From contig JAACJP010000010.1 in the NCBI GenBank assembly GCA_013368375.1, positions 744,001 to 808,000 of the forward strand: 64,000 nt of DNA, written 5' to 3'. The stretch comes from Tricholomella constricta. Its lineage: Eukaryota; Basidiomycota; Agaricomycetes; Agaricales; Lyophyllaceae. Under the pieces are notes generated by a model that did no database searches, had not been told where the DNA came from, and was given only the letters and a program-made list of their open reading frames with translations. A program made the translations under genes and the position numbers. Every line of letters begins with the position of its first letter. Within the stretch, counting starts at the first letter, position 1. Positions 55,284 through 64,000 of this stretch are shown piece by piece.

Positions 55284-57285
55284 GCAGGCCTTTCTCACAC
55301 GCAAAAGTATTATCTCTCATCCCGGGGCTTTTTTAATAGATTATCGAGCACACAGCGGCCCTACTCCCACCTCCGGTAATCCTAGCCTAGACTCTGTTGT
55401 CACCCCCTACAACGTGCGCAAATTTGAACACTACCTCATGCTCTACGACATCCACGATGCCTACCCAAATCTTCTCGACTCTCTCCGTTACGGCTTCAAG
55501 TTGGGTGATTTTCCCCCTTTGGAGCACACCACGAACCATGCCACATCTGACGAGCACTTATCCTTTCTCATGGACTACTGTCTGTCCGAGGTAGCGCTGG
55601 GCCGTATTCCGGACCGCTGACCTTTGCTGAGACTTCCACTTTCTTTCAAGGACCTTTTCTCACTTCCCCACTTGGAGTTGTCGAGAAGGCTGGTTCGCCG
55701 GGAAAGTTCTGTGCCGTGCAGGACCTTTTGTTTGTAGGCGATGCGGGGCGGTCGGTGAACGGCTACATTAATAAGTTTGACTACCAAACTACCTGGGGTA
55801 CGGCGGCAGAGGTCGCTGAGCTTGTGAGTCCCATTTTCTTTCTCTGCTCCCAGTCATCCAACATTCCGAAGTCCCCCATACTGCACACTTTCGGCGTGTT
55901 TACCACTGTCTACCGCATGGCGCCTGTTTACTGCCTGCCTCAACATGTTTACGATCCCTGTTTACCTGTCTACTATTCCTGTTTACCCTGTCTTCATTGT
56001 GCTTTCGGTCATGGACTGACGCGCGGCCCAATGTTAGGTTGCAAATGCCCCTCCAGGCGCACGCGCGGGCTCTTTAGATATCGTCGCTGCCTTTCGAACA
56101 TGCCCCGTCTGGCCCCCACACAAGAAGTATTTCGTGGTGCGCGTTCGGGATGTCTATTTCCCTGATCATTGCTGTTGCTTTGGCTGCACAGCCTCTGGCG
56201 GCTGCCAGGGCCAAGTTGCTGACTTCGTCCTCGACGTTCTCCAGCGGGAGGGTTTCGGCCCAAGCAGGAAATGGGTTGATGATATCATTTACTTTTTGTT
56301 TCCCGTATCTGGTGATGGCGTCTCCTTCCCATTTGTGTACGCCTAAGAGATCTCCGATATTGTGGCCGCGAGTGCACCACTGGGCATTCCCTGGCACCCC
56401 GACAAGTTGCAGGACTTCGGTTCGACAGTGACTTATTTGGGTTTTCTCTGGGATGTATGTCGCAAAACGGTTTCTCTCCCAGAGAAGAAGCGCCTCAAAT
56501 TCAAGGCCAAGGTGGACTCATTCTTGGTTCTTTACTCTGCAGCGCGTGCGCCTTGCAAGGCCGCAATGAGCCTTCATGGCAGTCTCTCTCACATTTCCTT
56601 CGTTTACCCTCACGGTCAGTCTCGTCTACCAAATATCTCCGCGTTTCGCGCGTCGTACCACAACAAGCCTTTTGCACCCCGCTTTCCCTCCTCCTCCACC
56701 CTCACCGATCTCCGCTGGTGGTCCACCGTACTTTTGGATCCTGCACCGGTGCGGATATTGCATGCCCGTGGCCTGGTACTCGATATCGGGGTTTATGTTG
56801 ATGCTTCAACGTCCTGGGGCATGGGCATCGTTATCAACGACCGCTGGGCGGCATGGCACTTACTCCCTGGCTGGGATGCCGTGCCATGGTATGACATTGG
56901 CTGGGCCAAAGGGGTCACCGTTGAGCTCGTTATCTCTTACTTAGTTGGCCTGAATCACTCCGACACGGAGGTACTGCTGTGCAGTGACAACATTGGTGTT
57001 ATCGGGGCTTACTCTCGCGGGCGAGGCCATAATTTTCAGGTCAACTTGTTCATTCAGCGGGCTGAACTCGTTGCACGAACGGCGAACCCCGCGTACCAAA
57101 TTGTGTACGTTGAATCGGCACAAAATTTGGCGGATCCAATCTCTCGCGGCAAGCTTGGTCCTCCGAATCGCCACCTTCCTCTCTGTTTTGCAGCGCCCAT
57201 CGAGCTCTCTCCCTATTTAGCCCATGTCGCACCGTGGCAACAACACCCTCTCTCAGGCGCTGGCACGTGTCCGTGCAGTTGCTGA
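55284..57285 (+). pseudogene. DIRS-type reverse transcriptase/RNase H (broken)
   Basis: Readable blocks are YGFKLGDFPPLEH, then, after a frameshift near 55605, TSPLGVVEKAGSPGKF and TTWGTAAEVAEL, where a GTGAGT splice donor may start an intron. Next are PPHKKYFVVRVRDVYF and the RT catalytic box KWVDD (near 56270). An in-frame TAA at 56344 follows, then VTYLGFLWDVCRKTVSLP, WWSTVLLDP, RNase H-like VDASTSWGMGIV and CSDNIGVIGAYSRGRG, and ADPISRG. This is typical of the YR retroelement polymerase widespread in Agaricomycetes. It cannot make a single protein now. Confidence 0.75.
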
Positions 57286-57749
57286 TGCTGCCCGTGTTGT
57301 CTCGCCACTGGTGTGTGGCGCACGGGAGCCGCATTCGTCAGGAGCTGAAACTCAAAAGGCCGTCATCGTGAAACGCGTTCGTGCCACCAGATATTCCCTT
57401 AGTCCTTCCACTCTTTGTCCTCGCGTGCTCGCCATTGATCGGCTACATTCTTGGGTCACACCCCATACTATTTCCTTTGTCTCCGACCTTTCCTCTTATG
57501 TTCCACCTCAGTTCATCTCCCAATTCTTCTTCACGATGCTTAGTGCCCTTGCACCCAAGACTCGTGAAGCCTACGCAGCCGGGCTGCTACATTTTCATCA
57601 ATTCTGTGACACTATCTCTCTCCCTGGGGAGTCGAGGGTGCCCGCCTCCGAGATCATTTTGGCGATCTTCTGCTCTTCTTGGGCGGGCCGGGTGGCTCGC
57701 TCGACCATCGACGAGTGGTTGGCCGGCCTGCGATTTTGGCATGTCTTCC
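57224..57749 (+). pseudogene. Tyrosine recombinase, N-terminal part (interrupted by Copia)
   Basis: It opens inside the end of the RT/RNase H frame and encodes the SAM-like DNA-binding part (SALAPKTREAYAAGLLHFHQF, STIDEWLAGLRFWHVF). The frame is cut at 57749 by the left Copia LTR. The two recombinase parts are in register once the insert and one target-site copy are ignored, so the gene was open here when the Copia element arrived. Confidence 0.8.
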
Positions 57750-58032
57750 TGTTGAAGGAGGGTAACGCGCAGCGGCAGACTGAGACCAAGATGATCTAAT
57801 AAAGACCGTCGAGCAGGGACGGATGATACAGATAAGGACTGGGGTCCGGTATTCAGTAGTGGTAAAGCTATAGTATTAGGCATAATACATACCTGGGGTC
57901 CGGTATTCAGTAGTGGTAAAGCTAAGGAATACGACGGAGCCCAGATGGAAAAGATACTGACTACGGTCACGTGATAGGTAGGGAGTGCGGAACTCCGTGG
58001 TGTCTAACGTACCCGCAGACATACCAGCAACA
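57750..58032 (-). repeat. 3' LTR of the Copia element
   Basis: 283 bp; it differs from the right LTR by one indel and a few substitutions. It contains an internal near-tandem unit (GGGGTCCGGTATTCAGTAG repeated). Confidence 0.93.
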
Positions 58033-58060
58033 CTCCCACCTGTTGCAGTGCGCAACAGCA

Positions 58061-59554
58061 TCATCGGAGTTCTTCTCTCAAAAATTCCCCGACAACTCCC
58101 ATCATCTGGCGGAGCCGATCCACAGCTTCTCGAGGCAACGCCTTCGTCAGGAGGTCGGCGGCCATCTCTTCAGATGGGATGAAGTTCGGCTGGATCTTCC
58201 CGTCGTAGACAGCGTCGCGTAGCCAGAACCAGTGGCGATCGAGGTGCTTGAGGCGACCCATGTGCTCCAGGTGCTTCGAGACCGAGATGGCCGACTGGTT
58301 ATCCATGTTCAGGACCAAGGCCTTCGATGGTGGCATCCCGATGTCGGTGAGGAAGTTCCAAAGCCAGCAGAGCTCGCGGCCTGTCTCGCTCGCGGCGACA
58401 AACTCGGCTTCGGTGGTGGAGAGCGCAACGATCGATTGGAGGCGTGTGGACCAGCTGACTGCGCCACCAGCGACAAGGATGAGTTGGCCGGTGGTGGAGC
58501 GTCCATTGTCGAGATTGCCGCCGTGGTCAGCATCGGAGAACGCGCGGGAGAGGGAGGAGGATGGAGTGGTGACTGCGGCAGCAGAGTATTTGATACGGTA
58601 GTCAAGTGTACCTCGTATGTAGCGCATAAGGTGCTTCACTGCTTTCCAATGCACGAGGCCAGGGCAGCCGTTAAAATGACAGAGCACCCTGACTGCAAAG
58701 GCAATGTCAGGGCGCGTGCACATCGCGAGGTAGAGGAGGGCGCCGGTCGCCTGAATGTACAGGTACTTGCACATCTCGTCGACTTCCTCGGGTGACTGGG
58801 GCGAGTCAGTCTTGGAGAGGCGCACATTGGGGTCCATAGGCATGGAAACAGCCTTAGAGTCGAGCATGTTGAAGCGCGAGAGCACTTCCAAGGCGTAAGC
58901 ACGTTGGTCGATCCACAGCTTACGGTTGGGGCGATCACGGGTGACGCGCACACCGAGGAGCCCTGTTGTGGGCCCGAGGTGGCGCAGTTTGAAGTGCTTG
59001 CGCAGCTTGGCGATGACGTGGAGGATGGCGGGCCTGGACTTCGAAGCGATTGTCATATCATCAACGTGCACGGGGATGATAATGCGGAGGTCACCGCGAA
59101 TGTAGACATAGACACAGGGGTCTGAGGCGATGCGACTGAACCCCAGCGAGAGGAAGACGGCGTGCATGCGCTTGTGCCAAAGGTATGCACCCTGCTTCAG
59201 GCCATACAGGCCCTTGTCAATCGCACAGACAGGCTCACCATCGGAGGGGAGATGCACTGTCCCCGGGGGAACATTCTGGGGGAAACCGTCAGGGAACCGC
59301 ATGTACAGCTCAGCGTCGACCACGCCATGCAGGAAAGCGGAAGAGATGTCCACTGATTCCAGGTGCATATCCTCGGATGCGGCCAGAGCGAGGATAGTTC
59401 TCACCGCGTTCCAGCGTGCTGTTGGCGCGAAGGTCTTGTCAAAGTCAACACCCGGGCGCTGGCTGAAACCCTGGGCAACAACGCGAGCTTTAAAACGCTC
59501 GACAGCGCCGTCCTGCAGGTGCTTCACCTTGAACACCCACCTGGACCCGATCGC
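58061..59554 (-). pseudogene. Copia RT/RNase H, part 3 of the broken pol
   Basis: About 490 open codons with the RT box VHVDDMTIAS, KQGAYLWHKRMHAVF, and RNase H motifs FSDADHGGN, STTEAEFVAASE and the primer-grip-like TGALLYLAMCTRPDIAFA. It is cut from its upstream part by the TGA at 59557-59555. Confidence 0.85.
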
Positions 59555-60774
59555 TCACTTCCCTGCTGGCAGGTAAACGACATGCCATGTGCCGTTCGCC
59601 TCGAGAGCGTTCATCTCCTTGCACATCGCTTCATACCAGGCAGCAGCATCCTCGCTAGCCATGGCCTCCTTAAACGTGCGGGGATTGGTGTCGTGCATGC
59701 CCACCTTGTAAGCGCGCTGCGACGCATACGCACTGATCATGCCAACGCCTCCAAGATCGAGACCACTCTCGACGTAAGCGCGGCCTGCCAGGAGGAGAGC
59801 CTCCTCAGAGAGAACATCGAGAGTAAGCGCCACCATTTGCTCTCCGTCGTCGTTGATTTCACCAACGTCTACATCCCATAGTGGGGGCGCAGGAGGTGCA
59901 ACCACAGGTGGAGGCGGGGGCGCGAGGGTGGGGGCAGGCTGGAGCGGCGACCCTTTGGCATCCTGGCGGCGAACGGCATCATAGTACGCCATATTGGGGT
60001 TCCACGCGCGTCGCTCACGCTGGGGACGGGGCTCGCGCACGGGTGGCGCAGCAACTGGGCGCACAGGGGGCTCTGCAATGGGAGCGGCTTGGTCATCTGC
60101 CCCAGCAGGATCTAGTGCAGCTCCCACCGGTTCTGGTGCAACTCCCACCGCTTGAGGAGCATCTGGTGCAGCAGGGACGGGCATGTCGTCAGAGTTGTAT
60201 GGCTCGAACTCATCGGAATCTGCAAACTCCGCTGGATCGGGTGGCGCAGGAGGTGAGGAGAGAGACAGCCCAGGGAAACTGGACTCGTCGAAGATCACGT
60301 CGCGCGAGATCACGATCTTCTTGGTGCTGGGGATGTATACCTTCCATCCAGCATGATTATCGGGATAACCAATAAAGATCCCGTTAAGTGTGTGGCCTTG
60401 GAGGGTCTTACGCTGGTCGCGTCCAATCAGGACGTATGCGCGACATCCAAAACGCGAAGATGGCCAATCTTTGGCTTTCGACCTTTGTATATCTCGTATG
60501 GGGTCATGTTTTTGGGAATAGTGGAAGTGGGTGAACGGTTGCTGACGTGACGGAAGCAGTTCAGCGCGTTCCAGAAGCTGGGGGGGAGGTTCGCCTCATG
60601 AATCATGGAAGTGATGGCGTCAGAGATGGTGCGGTTCATCCGCTCAGCGACACCGTTCTGCTGTGGCGTAGCCCGAGTAGAGTACTCAATGCGAATACCT
60701 TCCTCTTTGCAAAGCTTGATGAGCGCGCCCGCCGTGAACTCTCCGCCCTCGTCGTTGTGAAAGCATCTGATCTT
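59555..60774 (-). pseudogene. Copia integrase end and RT start, part 2 of the broken pol
   Basis: After the stop at 60777-60775 the frame continues with HNDEGGEFTAGALI (second catalytic Asp), QQNGVAERMNRT (Glu) and MTPYEIYKGRKP. A one-base deletion near 60450 shifts it. It then resumes as the long linker to RT (60313-59555), ending LPAGK before the TGA. Both nonsense codons are TGA where the family has a sense codon. Confidence 0.8.
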
Positions 60775-61563
60775 TCACCCTGTCTGGAGCTCGACGCGAG
60801 CTTTGAAGTCTTTGAAAGCTTCGAAGAGGTCCCCCTTCTTCAGCATCTCATATGCTTCCATCCAGTGTGAATGATCGTCAGTGAACGTCACCCAGTACAT
60901 TCGACTGCTGCCATGGCTTGCCACGGGCATGGGACCATGGACGTCACTGAAGATGCGATCGAGGACACCGTCCGCGCGCTCCGCCGTCTTGGGGAATGGG
61001 AGACGGTGCTGTTTGCCGTGTATACATGGCTCGCAGAACTTTGGCATGCGTGCGCTCAATGTGAGCTTGAGATCGGCAGTGAGCCCCTCATTGATGAGCT
61101 GGTCAACGCGATCACGTCCGAGATGGCACATACACCTGTGGAGGAGTGTGCGATCGACGACGACAGTGCGCGAAGCGGTGTGTGCAGACACAGGAGGAGG
61201 TGGAGAAGTGGGGAACACAATGGTTTTCCCGTCGAGGTATGCGGTGAGGGAGGTGTCTACCATAGCGGTAAACACGAGTTCACGGTCGATGTTGAAGAAA
61301 ACCTTGCGTCCCCGAAAGGTGACGACGAACTGGCGGTGGACGGCGAGAGTGAGGACAGATAATAAATTGTTGGCTAGGGCGGGTACAAAAAGTACGTCCG
61401 TGATAATCACCGGCCTGAGACTCGCCCCATCTTTCAACGTTCCCCCCGGTTTAAAGTGAACTGATCCCTTCCCAGCAGAGTACACGATATTGTTGTCGGC
61501 GAGACGAATTGGGACTCTCCACGGTTTGAAGTCCGTGGAGAACCAGTCGCGGCGCGGGGTCAT
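60775..61563 (-). pseudogene. Copia protease end and integrase start, part 1 of the broken pol
   Basis: 262 open codons: MTPRRDWF just after the lost protease active site, a pre-integrase zinc region (HRCMCHLG ... CEPCIHGKQHR), and SDVHGPMPVAS with the first catalytic Asp. It ends in a TGA at 60777-60775. Confidence 0.85.
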
Positions 61564-62547
61564 ATGCGCCGAGGCCCAGAGTCTGTGTTCCAGAGGTCAT
61601 CAGCTGGCGATGGGGAGGTGGTAGAGGAGCGACAAACGGCGGCGTCGGCCTTGACGGCTGGCCCGTCGCATCCCTCTTCGGTCTTTTCCTTCTCCTTCTC
61701 CTTCTCGGCTTTAGCAGCGTTGGCCCCATGGCGAGGCTTGAACTTCTTCTTCCCGTCCGACTTCGATCTTCAAGTTAGCGCGCGCGCTCTCGAGCTTGGG
61801 GCAGGCGGTGACCATGTGCTCCCCGTCGCAGAGGTAGCATTTGAGCGTACGCGCGGCGGCGGCGGCGACGGCGATGGCGGCTGCTTCGGCTTCTTCTTCC
61901 GCTCCACGGCATTGTACTTCTTCGGTGCGGAAAGCTTCGAGGACAGCGTCCTTCGTGAGGTTGGTGAGCATGAGGATGGAGGAGATGAATGCGGTGTATT
62001 CTTCGCGGGGGAGGGCTCGGATCATGGCCATGATCGAGAGTTCTTCGTCGAGGATCTCGATCGTGTAGGTCTGGACCACGGCGCCATTGATGACAGTGCC
62101 CTGGGGACGCAGCGACTTGACGCGCTGCATGGCGCCCTCAACGCGCGTGGTGAGGTCGGTCAGGGACTCGCCGTCCTTCTTGCGAATGGCGAAGAGGTCA
62201 CTGAGTGAATTGAATCGTGCGTTGGGCGCGGCCTTGCTGTGGATGGACCGAAGTTTCTCCCACATCAGCGAGGGTTTCGTGCGGATCGCGTCGACGTGGG
62301 TCTTATTCCCTTCGTCGAGCCACTGGTAGATTTCACCAGCGGCGCGATCGCTCCGAAGATTGAACGTGTGGACAGCCGCGATGGATGTGGCGGAGGTAGA
62401 GTCGAGGAGCGGCGCAATTTCTTCGCCGGTCACAATCCGGGCTCCGCCAATGGACAAGAGGCGCCCGAACATGGCCTTCTCCCATTCGGCATACTTGGTC
62501 TTGCCGAGCTTCGAGAGGGGAGAGCGAGAAGATTGATCGTCGGTCAT
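61564..62547 (-). pseudogene. Copia Gag with zinc knuckle, frameshifted before protease
   Basis: The 278-codon ORF 62547-61711 is a Copia Gag (UBN2-like: LSKLGKTKYAEWEKAMFGRL, LMWEKLRSIHSKA, QTYTIEILDEELSIMAMIRA). It ends in a CYLCDGEHMVTAC knuckle. Beyond it the frame shifts near 61,780 into a Lys/Glu-rich stretch and again near 61,565 at the protease motif NTDSG, so Gag is no longer joined to Pol. Confidence 0.82.
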
Positions 62548-62663
62548 GGTGGACGTGTGAAAAGATTTTGACAGATCCTGTCAATCGAACTGGATTTTCG
62601 AGATGGTGGGGCGGCGTTCGGAGAACGGAGCAGGGTAGATCTTCGGTGGATGTCTGGGGCGCG

Positions 62664-62675
62664 GGGCCCATAACC
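62664..62675 (-). promoter_or_regulatory. Copia primer-binding site for initiator tRNA-Met half-molecule
   Basis: Sense GGTTATGGGCCC directly follows the 5' LTR. It pairs over 12 nt with the anticodon-loop side of initiator tRNA-Met (GGGCUCAUAACC) with one G-U wobble, as in Drosophila copia. Confidence 0.65.
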
Positions 62676-62957
62676 TGTTGAAGGAGGTAACGCGCAGCGG
62701 CAGACTGAGACCAAGATGATCTAATAAAGACCGTCGAGCAGGGACGGATGATACAGATAAGGACTGGGGTCCAGTATTCAGTAGTGGTAAAGCTATAGTA
62801 TTAGGCATAATACATACCTGGGGTCCGGTATTCAGTAGTGGTAAAGCTAAGGAATACGACGGAGCCCAGATGGAAAAGATATCGACTACGGTCACGTGAT
62901 AGGTAGGGAGTGCGGAACTCCGTGGTGTCTAGCGTACCCGCAAACATACCAGCAACA
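62676..62957 (-). repeat. 5' LTR of the Copia element
   Basis: 282 bp, TGTTG...CAACA, flanked on the right by the CTTCC target-site copy. Confidence 0.93.
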
Positions 62958-62962
62958 CTTCC

Positions 62963-63762
62963 ATGGGGCCAAGTGGCAGGGTGGCGATCACGCGTCGATG
63001 CCGGTGGCGGTCAAACAAGGGGTCACAAAGTTGGTGCCGGAGTCTTCAAAACTTCCTCCCAAGCCTCTGGCAACGCTCGCACATATGCACGCCCTCTTCG
63101 ATGGCCTCGACATGTCCAACGCCTTTGACGCAGCAGTGTGGGGCATTGCGTCAGTTGCCTTCTGGAGCTGCTGTCGTCTGGGTGAGCTGGTCGTCCCCAC
63201 TGCCTCAAAATTTGATCCTCAGTTTCACGCGACGAGGGGAACAGGTGTTCGTTTTGGTCACTCTTCTAACGGTACACAGACCATGTCCTTTCGCATTCGT
63301 TGGTCCGAAACCTCCGGTTTTCGTGGCGCCAAAATCATTGGTGTCGACAACGACGAAATCACGAGTTCAGTATTAGCTCTTCAGCACCATCTTCGGGCAA
63401 ATTCCAGCATTCCTGCTCACGTGCCCCTCTTCGCATACGAGACTACCGAGGGCACTTGGGCGCACATGACCTGCGACATCTTTTTGCGCCGTTGTAACTC
63501 TGTGTGGCGCTCTTTGGGGTTCGACGAGTTATCGGGTCACTGTTTTTGTGTCGGGGGCACTACAGAGTACGTTCTCCATGGAACGGCTCCTGAGATGGTG
63601 CAGGCACTGGGGAGATGGTGTTCTCAAGCCTTCATGGACTACTGGTGGAAGATCGACAGCATCTTACCCACGTTCTTATCTGGCTCCGTACTATCTTCAC
63701 GTCACAAGCTGCTGCGCTCTTCCACGGAGAAATTTCGCAGGAAGCACGGCCTCTCTCGTTAA
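62963..63762 (+). pseudogene. Tyrosine recombinase, catalytic part (after the Copia insertion)
   Basis: It continues the frame of 57224-57749. Box A is CRLGELVVP with the first catalytic Arg. The second box reads GHCFCVGGTTE where the family has H-x-x-R, so the catalytic Arg is now Cys. LGRWCSQAFMDYW supplies the last His/Trp-type position and the Tyr nucleophile. Even without the Copia insert the enzyme would be inactive or badly impaired. Confidence 0.82.
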
Positions 63763-64000
63763 CTCAATTTGTCTCATATCTAGAATTTTATTTCACTGTG
63801 TTTCATATTACAGCCCTCGGGTGGGCGAGTCGTTCGCGTTCTCGTCGACTGTTGTCGGCTGTCGGGTTTGTCGCCTTTTCACGCGAATATTCAGACTTAA
63901 AGCTCGAGGTCACCATTCGGCATAAGGTTGGGACATGCAGTTTTTGGCAGGCAGCGTCAGCCACAGCGTGTCCCATGAAAAATGAGATGTTTTCGAGCTT
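63763..64000. other. sequence after the DIRS-like recombinase
   Basis: No gene seen. It may hold the right terminal repeat of the DIRS-like element, which I could not identify without its partner. Confidence 0.35.

Larger units (their letters stand above)
57750..62957 (-). mobile_element. Ty1/Copia LTR retrotransposon inserted in the DIRS recombinase, defective
   Basis: 5,208 bp; LTRs of 283 and 282 bp (TGTTG...CAACA) with about half a dozen differences; target-site duplication CTTCC (57745-57749 and 62958-62962). Order on the minus strand is gag, protease, integrase, RT, RNase H, as in Copia. At least two frameshifts and two nonsense codons make it inactive. Confidence 0.92.
54190..63762 (+). 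mobile_element. Old DIRS-like (tyrosine-recombinase) retroelement, split by a Copia insertion
   Basis: Plus-strand order: zinc-finger Gag-like region, DIRS-type RT with RNase H, then tyrosine recombinase. This gene set defines YR retroelements, which have no integrase and no ordinary LTRs. The recombinase is interrupted at 57749 by the Copia element and resumes at 62963 in frame. Frameshifts and stops are scattered through it, and one catalytic residue of the recombinase is changed. I could not define the terminal repeats. Confidence 0.75.

Noticed and set aside
57870..57920. Possible CRISPR-like or satellite repeat from the doubled GGGGTCCGGTATTCAGTAG unit
   Set aside because: Only two units, both inside the Copia LTR and present in both LTR copies; it is an internal LTR duplication.

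Overview
The window looks like nuclear DNA of a filamentous basidiomycete, most likely an Agaricomycete. Host genes are dense, carry many short introns (about 50-70 nt), and belong to families typical of that group: DUF6534 membrane proteins, CE16-type GDSL esterases and small secreted protein families. The mobile elements are Ty3/Gypsy chromoviruses, a tyrosine-recombinase (DIRS-like) retroelement and a Copia element. All exon boundaries below were placed by hand from splice signals, reading frame and family knowledge. No expression or database evidence was available.

Host region, 1 to about 29,000. In order: the 5' end of an unrecognised gene running off the left edge (-), an F-box/LRR-like gene (-), the Ubc13 ubiquitin-conjugating enzyme (-), two tandem paralogous secreted proteins (-), a Bem46/ABHD13-type hydrolase (+), a Zn2Cys6 transcription factor (+), an inverted pair of intron-containing tRNA-Ala(UGC) genes, a 12-exon secreted protein (+), calcineurin A (-), the mitochondrial arginine bifunctional enzyme ARG5,6 (-) with a Gcn4-type site upstream, and a 13-exon DUF6534 membrane protein (-). 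In nearly all of them the reconstructed frame closes exactly across every intron.

Transition zone, about 29,000 to 33,540. This is scrambled DNA. It holds two fused and truncated copies of a GDSL esterase gene, a duplicated copy of the ARG5,6 promoter and first exon, a second short duplicated block and a tRNA-like sequence.

Transposon zone, 33,544 to 63,760. Two complete Ty3/Gypsy elements lie on the minus strand about 500 bp apart, each with LTRs that look identical and perfect 5-bp target-site duplications. Element 1 (33,549-44,557) has Gag and Pol in one frame separated by a single UGA, plus a third ORF of 990 codons that is not envelope-like. Its whole internal domain is packed with short perfect inverted repeats. 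Element 2 (45,068-51,389) appears to use -1 frameshifting at the gag stop and a Tf1-like self-primer. Beyond a decayed integrase relic is an old DIRS-like element (about 54,190-63,762, +). Its tyrosine-recombinase gene is split by a now-defective Copia element (57,750-62,957, -).

The strongest candidate for something undescribed is element 1: hairpins saturate its coding and non-coding sequence alike, and it combines UGA read-through with a large accessory ORF.
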